Source: Candidatus Hydrogenedentota bacterium
Lineage (GTDB): Bacteria > Hydrogenedentota > Hydrogenedentia > Hydrogenedentales > SLHB01
DNA length: 64,000 nucleotides
NCBI GenBank assembly: GCA_029552745.1
Contig: JAKPDK010000169.1
Coordinates: 61,672-125,671 of the forward strand
Direction: 5' to 3'
Made by a program: the position numbers and the translations under genes. The notes beneath the pieces are model-generated. The model did not search any database, had not been told where the DNA came from, and worked only from the letters and a program-made list of their open reading frames with translations. Each line of letters begins with the position of its first letter. Position 1 is the stretch's first letter. Positions 53,865 to 63,999 of this stretch are shown in pieces.

Positions 53865-56800
53865 ATGACACGACAGATTGGACAAATTTTGCCCTGGGTA
53901 CGCCGCATCCCCCGTTGGGCATGGATCATCGCAGCAACCCTGTGCACGGCATGGTTGACAGCTTCCACCGCAGAGTATTTTTTGGATGTCGAACGATATA
54001 AACCGGAATTGGTTCAGGCTTTGGAACAAAGTCTCGGGCTCCCCTCCCAGATTGGGCATTTAGACCTGGTGTTTTTCCCGGAGCCAAGTATTTCCGTACA
54101 AAAGATCAAAATTGGGTCTGAAAAATTGATGGCTTCAGCGGATCTCCTCCGTCTCCGTTTCAATTGGCGAGGACTATTGAAGAGAAAAATAGAAATCGAT
54201 CAAATAGACATTTCAGGACTGGAATGTGTTTTGCCTCCCGACTGGAACGAGCTACGGGCACGCCTTAGCGACTTGAGGTTCTCGCCTCCTACTGCATCAG
54301 CCGGCACCGGTATCGGTATCGGCTTGAGGCATATCCAAGGAAGAGGAGTCAGAATTAGGAGAGGGGATAGTACTGAAACGTTGGCACTGTGCCGCTTTGA
54401 TGTTTATGATCCCCTTTCAGATCACACCGTTGTTTCATTTGATGCACAAACCCCGTTCCTAGGCGATACCGCAAGAACAAACGGTTCCCTTCAGATCGTA
54501 AGCGACGCTGAAGAAAAAAAAGTTTCCGGAACCGCCGACATACGCGCCATAGACAGTACACGCCTGATCAACAACGTCGCAATACCACAAGGAGAAATCT
54601 CAGCAAGACTCAACGTAGTTCCCTCCAGACTGTCCGCGCTCCATGCCGAGTTCACCGGAGAAATCTCCCCGTCAGACCCGACGGCACCCTATGCCAACAC
54701 ACTTCCCGCGACGTTCTCAGGAAACGTCTGGTGCGTAAATGGTGTGTGGACGTTTAATGACCTACGGTTCGTTTCTCCGGCAGGAAGCGCGGAAGCCGAT
54801 GTCACCAGATATACCGACGGTACGGTGGCTTGTCGCATGGCACGCGCATCCTTGAGCGAAGAAGGTATCAGGACGCTCTCCGCGCAATTCCCCCTTGCCG
54901 TCTTGCAGCCGCGACCATCAGAACAAACACGGGCGGAAGCTAGCGACCTACTGCTCTCCTACCGTTCCGGTGAGCAGGCTTATGTCTACGATGGAACCTT
55001 TCGCATTGAAGGAATAGATTGGGTGACGAAAGACGGGGGTGTCGTATTCCCCTCAACTTTGATGTACGGCAAAATCCAGAACAACGAACTCATCTTGGAA
55101 AACCTTGAAAGCTCTGGGACTCGCTTCTCAGGAACTATCATGCCGGATTGGCATCAGGAAACCTTTGCCATAGACCTTTCCGGTACCGTACAGATCAATC
55201 CCACGATCTTACACGCTTTAGGCGCCCCCAAAAGCATGGCAGACCTAGAGGGGATTGCAACTATCGAGCATCTTACAGCTGTGGTCGGGGAAAACATGCC
55301 CTTCACGGAAAGTCTTTATGCGAAAGGGTCCTTTTCCCAAGGCGCGCTGGGAGTAACAATCGGCGAGACGAAAGAGACCCTTTCCGAAATAGAAGGCACC
55401 TTCGAATTGACGAAGACACATCTTGTATTTCACGCAAAGACACGCACGGTGCATTTTGGAGAACTTGCCGGCGAGGGCACTTACGAATTCAACAAACACG
55501 CAGGACAAGGAACCCTAAAAGGCGATCTCGCTGCAGTGGACATCCGTACCTTTTTCAGCGAAACCACGGCTCGCACACTGACGCAAGTTTTCCAGGAATA
55601 CGGCGCGTCTGAAATCGACATAGAAGCCCACTTTCCGCCGCAGCCCGGCAGCCTGGGAGAACTCCACGTGCAGCGACGCGGAAAACCTGTTCTTAGCGCA
55701 GATTTGAGGATAGACAGGGCTTCGGATACGTGGAGATTGGATGCCTTGGAACTCCTTGCAGAGCCCTCTGCGGAGGCGTTTCGTCCGTTCATACCCGCCC
55801 AGGTTACTGTGACGGGCGCTGTACCTATCCACGTGGTAAAAAGGTCTGGCGTTCCCGAATTTTCTATCAGCGCCAACCTGGATTCCTGTTCTTTTCAGAC
55901 TCCTCAAGGTATCAAGAAAAACCGCGGCATCCCCTTGTCCACAATACTTAAAGGAGACATTTCTGACGAACAGGGCTGGAAGGTGAACACGCTGGAAGTC
56001 CGTGGCTGGAACACATCAGCACAGGGTAAAATTGCAAACGGCCGCATCGTTTTTGAACCGTTCGATGTCGACATCGCTGACTTCCGTTCCGCAATACCTG
56101 AAACCTTTCAACTTGGCGGCAAGGCTCGTGTATCTCTTGAAACCAACCCTCTACAGGTGACCCTAGCGTTCACCTCGTTGCGCGCGGTACTGTCCGGTCG
56201 CAGTCAACTGGAATGTCCCTCCGGAATCTTACAGTACGACTCGACCGGAACATTTCGGATTGAGGATGCCGAACTCCGCGCAACGGACGTGGATTGCCGT
56301 CTCCGTATCGAGGGTACCGCTACCCACTGGAAAGGCACACTTCAAGGAAAGACCCTCCGTGCAGAGACAGCAAGCACCCTTTGGCAGGACATCGTTCAAT
56401 CCTGGCAAGACTCTGCAGAACCGCCGCCGGACAAGTCCCAGAAATCTACTGGCTCGCTTTTTGTAGACCTCGACCATTTCTTTTATCGAAGAGGACGTTT
56501 TGACGACGTCCATGCTGAAATCCTCGTGGAGCCGAGCCTGATCGATATTCGCAACATCAAAGCAAGACCTTATTCGGGAAGCGTCACCGGCTCTATAGAC
56601 ATCACACGTCCTGCCACGAACGAGGTGCGGCAGGTGCGACTTGACCTCCAAGTAGAAGGTGCCCCAGCCCGGATCATCGATGAAATCGCCTTTTTGGAGC
56701 CGCGCAGTTTCACGGGCACGTTCAACGGAGCGATCTTGCTCGGATTTCCCGTGGTGTCCGATGCAAACCCCCTGAACGGCGCCACGGGGATGATCGAATT

Positions 56801-57308
56801 CGACGCGCAAAATGGCTCCTATGGCAAACTAGGCATGACCACGCGCCTCTTGTCCGCCCTGCGCGCTACAGAAATCTTTCGTCTACGAATTCCTTCGTTT
56901 CGCGATGAAGGCTTGGTCTACGACACCAGCGCCGGCACCGCAGAGTTCCGTAACGGCGTGATGACCCTTCATACCTTTGAGGCAAAGAATTCATCCTTCC
57001 AACTAACCGCCGGTGGAACAATCGATTTTCCCCGTAACCGCACAGACCTCGTAGCAGAAGTCGCTTTGTTAGGGGCGGTGACGGGTCCTATGGAATCCGT
57101 GGGACTTCGCGGAACAGCGCAGACGATCCGCAATTACAGCTCCCTACGCTTTACGGTGACGGGACCCCCGACGGAGCCCGTAGTTCGCCCTACCACCGGT
57201 CCTGTTGTAAACAAGGTGATTGATACGGTTAGGAGCAGTGAACGCACCCTGCGCGGCGTGCTACAGGACACGGCAAGGGAAGCGTTACGTGGCATTTTCG
57301 GAAGGTGA
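53865..57308 (+). CDS. AsmA-family giant envelope protein
   Basis: 1147 residues. One N-terminal helix (AWIIAATLCTAWLTAST) is followed by the AsmA-type start of the periplasmic domain (LEQSLGLPSQIGHLDLVFFPEPSISVQKIKIG in two blocks), many beta repeats, and a C-terminal AsmA-like region (FNGAILLGFP, AEFRNGVMTLHTFEAKNSSF, FPRNRTDLVAEVALLG). Such proteins form long grooves that carry phospholipid between membranes. No ribosome site of strength precedes the ATG. The element copy 6 lies directly upstream, so its promoter may be inside or replaced by that element. Confidence 0.85.
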   Translation: MTRQIGQILPWVRRIPRWAWIIAATLCTAWLTASTAEYFLDVERYKPELVQALEQSLGLPSQIGHLDLVFFPEPSISVQKIKIGSEKLMASADLLRLRFNWRGLLKRKIEIDQIDISGLECVLPPDWNELRARLSDLRFSPPTASAGTGIGIGLRHIQGRGVRIRRGDSTETLALCRFDVYDPLSDHTVVSFDAQTPFLGDTARTNGSLQIVSDAEEKKVSGTADIRAIDSTRLINNVAIPQGEISARLNVVPSRLSALHAEFTGEISPSDPTAPYANTLPATFSGNVWCVNGVWTFNDLRFVSPAGSAEADVTRYTDGTVACRMARASLSEEGIRTLSAQFPLAVLQPRPSEQTRAEASDLLLSYRSGEQAYVYDGTFRIEGIDWVTKDGGVVFPSTLMYGKIQNNELILENLESSGTRFSGTIMPDWHQETFAIDLSGTVQINPTILHALGAPKSMADLEGIATIEHLTAVVGENMPFTESLYAKGSFSQGALGVTIGETKETLSEIEGTFELTKTHLVFHAKTRTVHFGELAGEGTYEFNKHAGQGTLKGDLAAVDIRTFFSETTARTLTQVFQEYGASEIDIEAHFPPQPGSLGELHVQRRGKPVLSADLRIDRASDTWRLDALELLAEPSAEAFRPFIPAQVTVTGAVPIHVVKRSGVPEFSISANLDSCSFQTPQGIKKNRGIPLSTILKGDISDEQGWKVNTLEVRGWNTSAQGKIANGRIVFEPFDVDIADFRSAIPETFQLGGKARVSLETNPLQVTLAFTSLRAVLSGRSQLECPSGILQYDSTGTFRIEDAELRATDVDCRLRIEGTATHWKGTLQGKTLRAETASTLWQDIVQSWQDSAEPPPDKSQKSTGSLFVDLDHFFYRRGRFDDVHAEILVEPSLIDIRNIKARPYSGSVTGSIDITRPATNEVRQVRLDLQVEGAPARIIDEIAFLEPRSFTGTFNGAILLGFPVVSDANPLNGATGMIEFDAQNGSYGKLGMTTRLLSALRATEIFRLRIPSFRDEGLVYDTSAGTAEFRNGVMTLHTFEAKNSSFQLTAGGTIDFPRNRTDLVAEVALLGAVTGPMESVGLRGTAQTIRNYSSLRFTVTGPPTEPVVRPTTGPVVNKVIDTVRSSERTLRGVLQDTAREALRGIFGR

Positions 57309-57319
57309 CGCGCCGTATC

Positions 57320-58129
57320 TTATCGTAGCCGTTTCACTACCTCTGCCTGGTAACGGTCTACGTATAGCGGAAGAGAACGCCTCTCGTCAGGTGGATACTG
57401 TTGGACAAGCTGTTGCAATCGCAGAATTCTTTCTTCTGTTGGCGGGTGAGATGCAAAAATCGGCAAGTAAACTCGGTTCTGGTTGTATTGCATCAGTTTG
57501 TACATAAAATCGATCATGGCATCTGGACGGTATCCCGCGCGGTAGAGGATTTCCATGCCCAACGCATCGGCTTGTCGCTCCTGTTCCCGACTGTAGCGCG
57601 CCGCTATTCCCCTCACAAACAGGTCTGCCACGATCTGCGCGGTTTGCGTCGGGTCCTGCCCCAACACCAACGCAGTACCAAGCTGGAGCCCCATCATGCG
57701 GGTAAACGTCTCCCCATGGTGATACCCCGCAACGTGTCCGATTTCGTGCGCCAAAACAGCGGCTAGCTCCGCCTCGTTCCCGCAGAGCTTCAAAAGTCCC
57801 GTGTACACGTACAAGAAACCGCCGGGCAACGCAAATGCGTTCACGGTATCCGGGGAATCAACCACTTTTACTCGATAGGTGACATCCTGTCTGGGAGACA
57901 CCGCAGCCAATCGACTGCATACCCGAGCCACGTACGCCTGAAGTGACGCATCTTGGCAGAGTTTTTCTTGTCGTTCTACCTCGGCGGAGAACTTCTCGCC
58001 CAGCGCCACTTCGTCCTGTGTGGAAAGTAAATTGAAGTCCCTACCCGGCGTTGTTTCGCATCCCAGAAACGTCGCCATCAACGCCACAAAAACCAACGCC
58101 TTGGCTCGATGACCCCTTCTCTCTGTCAT
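57320..58129 (-). CDS. M48-family metalloprotease, lipoprotein
   Basis: 269 residues. Basic start, a hydrophobic stretch and a lipobox (ATFLGC) are followed by the M48 domain: the zinc motif HEIGH in VLAHEIGHVAGYHHGETF, and the third ligand in EQERQADALGMEI. The family (BepA/LoiP-like) trims or degrades misassembled outer-membrane proteins. ATG 58129 is chosen because GGGAGAAC lies directly upstream, 14 bases after the hisC stop; the frame continues ten codons upstream. It is the last gene of the tpiA-to-M48 run and converges with the AsmA-like gene. Confidence 0.9.
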   Translation of the reverse strand: MTERRGHRAKALVFVALMATFLGCETTPGRDFNLLSTQDEVALGEKFSAEVERQEKLCQDASLQAYVARVCSRLAAVSPRQDVTYRVKVVDSPDTVNAFALPGGFLYVYTGLLKLCGNEAELAAVLAHEIGHVAGYHHGETFTRMMGLQLGTALVLGQDPTQTAQIVADLFVRGIAARYSREQERQADALGMEILYRAGYRPDAMIDFMYKLMQYNQNRVYLPIFASHPPTEERILRLQQLVQQYPPDERRSLPLYVDRYQAEVVKRLR

Positions 58130-58142
58130 GTTCTCCCGAGCT

Positions 58143-59210
58143 CTACTCGTCAACAACATCTACACTCAAGATTTCACCCAACGCCCGAAGCAGAATGTCG
58201 GTTTCCTCTTCCGTCCCGATGCTGATACGAAGGGCATTCTCCAATCGCCGAGCAGGAAAATACCGCACAAAAATGTCACGGGCGCGCAACGATTCGAAAA
58301 TCTCCCGCGCCGAAGGAGTGCCCGTATATACGGCAAGGACAAAGTTTGTTTGAGACGGCGTCACACAAAACCCAAGCTTTTGGAGACCAGCCGCAAGCCT
58401 TGCTCGTGTGGCACGCACGCGCGCTACGTTGGTCTCCATCCACCCGTAATCTTCGAGCGCCGCAATGCCCGCCGCTTGCGTGACGCTGTTGACATTATAG
58501 GAATCTTTGGTTTTCATAAACTCGGCAATTAGGTCAGGGTGTGCAAACGCCAGTCCCAAACGAAGTCCCGCCATACTGAATGATTTCGAAAAACTTCTGC
58601 CGACAATTACATTCTCGAATCGCTTTGGAAAATCAATGCATGAGTCATCTGCAAAATCAACATACGCTTCGTCAATGAAGACCAAACCATCAAAGGACGC
58701 GCAGAACTTTTCCATAACATCTCGGGGATACGCCACACCCGTCGGGGCATTTGGGCGCGCCACAAAAACCAACCGGGCTTGTTCCTTAAAGAAACACGTA
58801 GGCAGCTGGAACGACTCATCCAGATCAACCCACTGCATTACCGCGCCATGCAAACGCGCCAAGGTCTCATACAGCGTGTATGTGGGATACGGAGCCAAAA
58901 TCCGGTCGCCGGGATCGACAAAGGTTCGTAAAGCCAGCGCTAAGATCTCATCCATTCCGTTGCCGGCAAAGACCCAATCCGGAGAAGGATACCCGTACCG
59001 CATCGCGGCGGTCTGTCGTAGTTTCAGCGCAGCAGGGTCAGGATATTTACGAAAGGCGTCGGTGGACAAACCACGGATGACTTCGATAACACGAGGTGAC
59101 GGCGGATAGGGATTCTCGTTTGTATTCAGCTTGACGACGCCCGGACGTTGAGGTTGCTCCCCCGGAACATACCCCTCTACGTCCGCCAATAGTTCTCGGC
59201 GATACTTCAT
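58143..59210 (-). CDS. hisC: Histidinol-phosphate aminotransferase
   Basis: 355 residues. PLP type I fold: KLNTNENPYPPSP opens the protein, DEAYVDFAD binds the pyridine nitrogen, and GRSFSKSFSMAGLRLG holds the Schiff-base Lys. It converts imidazole-acetol phosphate to histidinol phosphate. The ATG overlaps the hisD stop by 4 bases. Confidence 0.94.
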   Translation of the reverse strand: MKYRRELLADVEGYVPGEQPQRPGVVKLNTNENPYPPSPRVIEVIRGLSTDAFRKYPDPAALKLRQTAAMRYGYPSPDWVFAGNGMDEILALALRTFVDPGDRILAPYPTYTLYETLARLHGAVMQWVDLDESFQLPTCFFKEQARLVFVARPNAPTGVAYPRDVMEKFCASFDGLVFIDEAYVDFADDSCIDFPKRFENVIVGRSFSKSFSMAGLRLGLAFAHPDLIAEFMKTKDSYNVNSVTQAAGIAALEDYGWMETNVARVRATRARLAAGLQKLGFCVTPSQTNFVLAVYTGTPSAREIFESLRARDIFVRYFPARRLENALRISIGTEEETDILLRALGEILSVDVVDE

Positions 59211-60526
59211 CTGCGTAGCTCCACAGCCTTAGCATGCGCCGGCAGCCCTTCCGCCTCGGCAAGCAACATGATGTCCTCCGCATCCCGGCGCAAACGTTCC
59301 CGCGAATACATCATGAAATTCGTCGTCTTCCGAAAATCTTCCACATGAAGCGCCGATGAAAACCGCGCACGCCTACCCGTCGGTAAAATGTGATTAGGAC
59401 CTGCATAATAATCGCCCACGGCTACCGGCGTGCCTCCTCCGATCATTACGGCACCGGCGTGTTGAATTTTGTCAAAAAGCTTCATCGGTATTTCCACCTG
59501 AATGGAAAGATGCTCAGGGGCAATAAAATTAACCAAATCCGCTGCCTCTTCCAGATTACGCACCACAAACGCAGCCCCACGGCGCTGCAATGCCTTGCGT
59601 GCTATGGCTGCGCGCGGCAAGCCTTCCAGCTGTCGCGCCAACTCTTTTTCCACGACCTCCACCATTTCCGCTGAAGGCGTCACCAGGCTCACCACGGCAT
59701 CCTCGTCGTGTTCCGCTTGGCATACCAGTTCAGCAGCCACATGCGTCGGATTAGCCCTGTCGTCAGCAATCACTGCCACTTCCGAGGGACCCGCTTCCAT
59801 ATCGATACTACAAACCCCATTCACAAGACGTTTTGCAAGAGTGACGTAAATATTGCCGGGTCCCGTGATCTTGGAGACAGACGGAATCGTCGCCGTTCCG
59901 TAAGCAAGCGCCGCAATGGCTTGGGCACCACCGATGCGAAACACCCGTGTTGCGCCAGCAATCCGCGCCGCCGCAAGGACCAACGGATGAACACTGCCAT
60001 TATACGACGGCGGCGATACCATGATGATTTGCTGTACCTTTGCCACTTTTGCCGGCACAATGTTCATTAACACGGACGACGGATAGTATGCCTTGCCGCC
60101 TGGAACGTAGACCCCGGCGCTGTCAATAGGCGTAATGCGCTGTCCCAGCAACGTGCCGTCTTCCAAGGTTTCTTCCCATGATTGACGCAAATGTTTGCTG
60201 TGAAAACGACGGATATTTTCATGGGCACGTTCCAACGCAGCGACGAGGTTTCTATCCACCTGCTCGATTGCCGCATCCATTTCAGATTCCGAGAGCTCAA
60301 ACTCTTCCGGGCGCAACCTCACACCATCATAGCGTTCGGTGAATTCGGCAACAGCGTCATCGCCCCGCTGTCGTACCGCTGCCACGATCTCCCGCACGGA
60401 TTCCAGCTTTTGAGCCTGAGCCTCCGAATCGTCCTCTTCGCCCAGCGCCCGAGCCACACAATAATCCCGTGCTTCTGCATAAGCGGTGTCATCCGTTATC
60501 GTGAAAACCCGCAACAACGTTCCCAT
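59207..60526 (-). CDS. hisD: Histidinol dehydrogenase
   Basis: 439 residues. It makes histidine from histidinol in two NAD-linked steps. Seen: VYVPGGKAYYPSSVLMN, KITGPGNIYV, VICQAEHDEDA-like AELVCQAEHDEDA with metal/catalytic His and Glu, and NHILPTGRRARF. It is the first his gene here, 28 bases after murA; the other his genes are not in the window. Confidence 0.95.
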   Translation of the reverse strand: MGTLLRVFTITDDTAYAEARDYCVARALGEEDDSEAQAQKLESVREIVAAVRQRGDDAVAEFTERYDGVRLRPEEFELSESEMDAAIEQVDRNLVAALERAHENIRRFHSKHLRQSWEETLEDGTLLGQRITPIDSAGVYVPGGKAYYPSSVLMNIVPAKVAKVQQIIMVSPPSYNGSVHPLVLAAARIAGATRVFRIGGAQAIAALAYGTATIPSVSKITGPGNIYVTLAKRLVNGVCSIDMEAGPSEVAVIADDRANPTHVAAELVCQAEHDEDAVVSLVTPSAEMVEVVEKELARQLEGLPRAAIARKALQRRGAAFVVRNLEEAADLVNFIAPEHLSIQVEIPMKLFDKIQHAGAVMIGGGTPVAVGDYYAGPNHILPTGRRARFSSALHVEDFRKTTNFMMYSRERLRRDAEDIMLLAEAEGLPAHAKAVELRR

Positions 60527-60553
60527 GTTCCTTCTTCCTAGGTGGTACCGTTA

Positions 60554-61807
60554 TTAATCCCTAATTCGCTGAATATCGGCGCCTAGCGCGGCAAGACGTT
60601 CTTCGATCCGTTCATACCCTCGGTCAATGTGATAAACACGCGACACCATGGTCTCACCGCGTTCGGCGATCAACCCTGCTATGACGAGAGCGGCACTTGC
60701 CCGTAAATCCGACGCCATCACCGGGGCACCACTCAACGAGGGCACGCCGTGTACGATAGCCGTATTGCCGTCCAGATCGATTTTTGCACCCATCCTCATC
60801 AGTTCGGCTACTTGCATAAATCGGTTCTCGAACACCGTTTCCTTGATCACGCTGACGCCATTCGCCACACACAACATCGCCATGATCTGAGCCTGCAAAT
60901 CCGTAGCAAAACCAGGATAGGGAGCCGTGACCACATCGATTCCTTTGAACCCGTTCGTGGCGCGCGCCCGCACACGGGTGCCAACCGTTTCGATTTCGGC
61001 ACCGGCCTCCGCAAGTTTCTTGAGCAACGCCGTCAGGTGTTCGGCGTTGACGTCCCGCACGGTGACATCGCCATGGGTAGCAACGCCCGCAATCAAAAAC
61101 GTGCCCGCTTCAATCCGGTCGGGGCCCACAGTGTGTTCCGCCCCGTGAAGCTCCTCCACCCCCAACACAGTTATCAAATCGGTACCTGCACCAGAAATCT
61201 GCGCCCCCATGGCATTGAGAAAATGTGCCAACTCCACGATTTCCGGTTCCCGCGCCACATTACTCAATCGCGTAACGCCCGAAGCGCGGCATGCAGCCAT
61301 CATCAGATTTTCCGTCGCCCCCACACTAGGGAAATCCAAACGAAAGTCCGTACCGGTCAAAGGACCCTCTGCGACTACATAGCCTTCCTCAATGCGCAAT
61401 TTTGCCCCCAAGGCTTCAAACCCCTTGAGATGAATATCGACGGGCCTTGTACCAATCGCACATCCGCCAGGCAGCGATACGCGTGCTTTTCCAAAACGCC
61501 CCAATAAGGGACCCAGCACAAAGAAAGATGCCCGCATCTTCCGAACCAAGTCATACGGAGCAACTTGGGATTGTACGGTAGAGGCATCCAACACCATGTA
61601 CCTCCCTGTGAATTCCAACGTCATCCCCATCGCAGATAGGATTTTGTCCATGGTGAAGACGTCGTGCAGGCAAGGCACATTATGCAGGGTGCACGGCTCT
61701 TCCGCCAACAACGCAGCTGCCATGAGCGGCAACGCTGCGTTCTTCGCACCGCGAATCTGAACATGCCCACAAAGAGGCTTCCCACCTTTTATCAGTATTT
61801 TGTCCAT
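60554..61807 (-). CDS. murA: UDP-N-acetylglucosamine 1-carboxyvinyltransferase
   Basis: 417 residues. First committed step of peptidoglycan synthesis. The N-terminal IRGAKNAALPLMAAALL holds the conserved Lys-Asn. The active-site Cys lies in LPGGCAIGTRPVD, so the enzyme should be fosfomycin-sensitive. It lies between secG and hisD, 80 bases after the secG stop. Confidence 0.95.
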   Translation of the reverse strand: MDKILIKGGKPLCGHVQIRGAKNAALPLMAAALLAEEPCTLHNVPCLHDVFTMDKILSAMGMTLEFTGRYMVLDASTVQSQVAPYDLVRKMRASFFVLGPLLGRFGKARVSLPGGCAIGTRPVDIHLKGFEALGAKLRIEEGYVVAEGPLTGTDFRLDFPSVGATENLMMAACRASGVTRLSNVAREPEIVELAHFLNAMGAQISGAGTDLITVLGVEELHGAEHTVGPDRIEAGTFLIAGVATHGDVTVRDVNAEHLTALLKKLAEAGAEIETVGTRVRARATNGFKGIDVVTAPYPGFATDLQAQIMAMLCVANGVSVIKETVFENRFMQVAELMRMGAKIDLDGNTAIVHGVPSLSGAPVMASDLRASAALVIAGLIAERGETMVSRVYHIDRGYERIEERLAALGADIQRIRD

Positions 61808-61887
61808 TACGTTCGACCACCTGTCAGAGCGACACGACGACGGTGCGAGCCAACGAAATCGAGTTCACAAAAGCGCATGATGCGCTT

Positions 61888-62484
61888 TTATGATTCATCT
61901 GCTGTGTCGGAAGAAGGTTGCTGAGGATTGTTCCCATTGTCGGGGGGTTGCGGCGACTGCGACGGCGACGCTGTGTCCGTCGCGGCACCTGCCGGCGGTG
62001 CAGAAGGCTCTACGCTGACCGAAGGCACCGTAGGAGTCTCCCCTGCTTTGTTTGCAGCGTTTTCTGAATCACTGGATTCACTGGACTGTGCCTCATTCGA
62101 AGGTGTAGCTCCCGATTCCGGCGCATAAGCCGCCCCCAATCCCATTTCTTTTAACGTTTCACTTTCGGGCACCGGCTGAACCGCTTCTTCAGACACCTTT
62201 TCCGGCGCCTTGCCTGCGCCCACTTTACCCTCGATGGCGCTCAAACCCAGTGCCAGCACAAGAAACAGACCCGCACTAATGTATGTCAAACGAACAGGCA
62301 AACTGCGACTCGCACGAGGGCCAAACACCGCATCCGACCCGGGCCCTATCCCAAAGGCGCCGGCAAAGCTCGTGCCTTTTCCCTTCTGCAATAGCACAAT
62401 TACCATCAAGAAGACACAGACAGGGAAATAGACAAACCACATAATCCAACGCAGGGTTTCCCAACTAAATATCGCATCCAACAT
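61888..62484 (-). CDS. secG: Preprotein translocase subunit SecG with long C-terminal extension
   Basis: 198 residues, against about 75-110 for most SecG. The first ~85 hold the two SecG helices and the loop (LLQKGKGTSFAGAFG, VRLTYISAGLFLVLALGLS). The remaining ~110 are a low-complexity tail rich in Ser, Pro, Glu, Ala and Thr (residues ~90-198), with no helix. The loop GSDAVFGPRAS is typical. It follows tpiA by 39 bases. Confidence 0.88.
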   Translation of the reverse strand: MLDAIFSWETLRWIMWFVYFPVCVFLMVIVLLQKGKGTSFAGAFGIGPGSDAVFGPRASRSLPVRLTYISAGLFLVLALGLSAIEGKVGAGKAPEKVSEEAVQPVPESETLKEMGLGAAYAPESGATPSNEAQSSESSDSENAANKAGETPTVPSVSVEPSAPPAGAATDTASPSQSPQPPDNGNNPQQPSSDTADES

Positions 62485-62523
62485 AAGTTCGTTATCCTCC
62501 GCGCCGACTTTGGCGCCTTTCCA

Positions 62524-63279
62524 TCATAATGCTGCGCGCACTATCGCCGCAAAACTATCGGCTTTCAACGAGGCACCGCCTACCAGGGCTCCGTCTACAT
62601 TCGGCTGCTTCAGCAACTCCGCTGCATTGTCCGGCTTCACACTGCCGCCGTACTGAATTCGCAGCGCACTCGCCACCGCGCTACCAAACTCTTTTTCCAC
62701 CAAGCCGCGTACATAGGCGTGGGCTTCTTCCGCTTGCGCCGGTGTTGCTGTAACGCCCGTACCAATCGCCCATACCGGTTCGTACGCAATCGCCAGTCTT
62801 GAAAACTGTTCTTCTTTCAGCCCCGCGAGCCCTTTCAGCACCTGGCGAGTCAATACTTCGTGCATTTTGCCACTCTGACGTTCCTCAAGAGTTTCACCAA
62901 TACAAAACATCACTTTTAACCCGGAAGCCAACGCAAAATGGAGTTTTTGATTCAAAAAGTCATCCGTTTCATTGAAATACTGCCGACGCTCGCTGTGCCC
63001 CAAAATCGTCCACGTACAGCCCGCATCCATAAGCATTTGCGGTGATACCTCGCCCGTAAAAGCACCATTCTCTTTCAAGTAGCAGTTCTGACCGCCCACG
63101 GCAATATTCGATCCCGCCAAGGCCTTACTCACCGCATACAATGACGTGAAAACCGGACACACCACAATTTCAACGCCTTTCACATCCGCTACCAACTTCT
63201 TCAGTTCTTCGACCGTAGCCACCGCCTCTGCGATGAGTTTGTACATTTTCCAATTACCGGCAATTAAAGGTATTCTCAC
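62524..63279 (-). CDS. tpiA: Triosephosphate isomerase
   Basis: 251 residues. The (beta/alpha)8 enzyme interconverting dihydroxyacetone phosphate and glyceraldehyde 3-phosphate. Seen: AGNWKMYK (Lys), ILGHSERRQYF (His), AIAYEPVWAIGTG (Glu base) and YGGSVKPDNA. It is the first gene of the tpiA-secG-murA-hisD-hisC-M48 run. Confidence 0.96.
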   Translation of the reverse strand: MRIPLIAGNWKMYKLIAEAVATVEELKKLVADVKGVEIVVCPVFTSLYAVSKALAGSNIAVGGQNCYLKENGAFTGEVSPQMLMDAGCTWTILGHSERRQYFNETDDFLNQKLHFALASGLKVMFCIGETLEERQSGKMHEVLTRQVLKGLAGLKEEQFSRLAIAYEPVWAIGTGVTATPAQAEEAHAYVRGLVEKEFGSAVASALRIQYGGSVKPDNAAELLKQPNVDGALVGGASLKADSFAAIVRAAL

Positions 63280-63306
63280 TGTTCTTACCTCTCAAATTAG
63301 TCAGGC

Positions 63307-63999
63307 TTATGCCAAAACAACTATCTCAACTTGAACCACTAGAAAGGGAAGTGAAATGCTACCATAGCGCGGGTACCTGGCGCAACTCATTGTATAAGTC
63401 CAGTACCTTTGGCACTTTTTGTTCTGTTGGATGAGGAATTGAAGAGGGGAGTATCCGTTAAGAGAATGATGGGGGAGGACGGTATTGTATGCCAGTAACC
63501 ATTGAGCGAGTTTCCTATTGAATTCCTTAAGATCCGTGAACAGGAGATCTTCATGATAATCCACGAACGTTTCTTGTAAGGTACGATTAAACCGTTCGCA
63601 GTGGGCGTTCATTTTAGGGGTTTTGGGATAGGTATACCAGCGCTGGATACCGTGAGCGTGTGCGGTATCGGCGAAGTGTCGTTCGAATTCCGATCCGTTG
63701 TCCGACAGGAGCACACGCGGCGTACTGGGGAGAAGAGGCAAGAGAGCTTTTAAGGCAGCAGCGGTATACCGGCTGCTCTTTGAGGGAACCGCGCACACAC
63801 AGGCAAACCGACTCACCGGGTCAATCAAGGTCAAGAGATACGCCCGTTGCCCGTCACGAAACCGCTCGATGGTGTCGGTGGCAAAGACCTCCAGCGGTTC
63901 CCCCTGAAAGCCCTTCGGACGGCGCATCTTCCGCATCCTTCGCATGGGTTTGCTGCGTCCCCGGGCATCCAGTCGGCGCGGTACCAGACGCATCTTGCG
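63307..63999 (-). CDS. IS481-like transposase, C-terminal part (gene cut by window end)
   Basis: The frame is open to the right edge (63999), so the N-terminal helix-turn-helix is outside. The rve/DDE core has Asp in VFATDTIERF, Asp in LLSDNGSEFERHF and Glu in NAHCERFNRTLQETF. YNTVLPHHSLNGYSPLQFL and QQNKKCQRYWTYT follow. Those last codons are the inverted repeat itself (element end at 63391). The frame then runs about 28 codons into flanking DNA before a stop, so the true C-terminus is uncertain. Confidence 0.85.
   Translation of the reverse strand, partial: RKMRLVPRRLDARGRSKPMRRMRKMRRPKGFQGEPLEVFATDTIERFRDGQRAYLLTLIDPVSRFACVCAVPSKSSRYTAAALKALLPLLPSTPRVLLSDNGSEFERHFADTAHAHGIQRWYTYPKTPKMNAHCERFNRTLQETFVDYHEDLLFTDLKEFNRKLAQWLLAYNTVLPHHSLNGYSPLQFLIQQNKKCQRYWTYTMSCARYPRYGSISLPFLVVQVEIVVLA

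Noticed and set aside
60749..61507. Long plus-strand ORF opposite murA (252 codons)
   Set aside because: murA on the other strand has full family motifs; this frame is His/Arg-rich and without homology.
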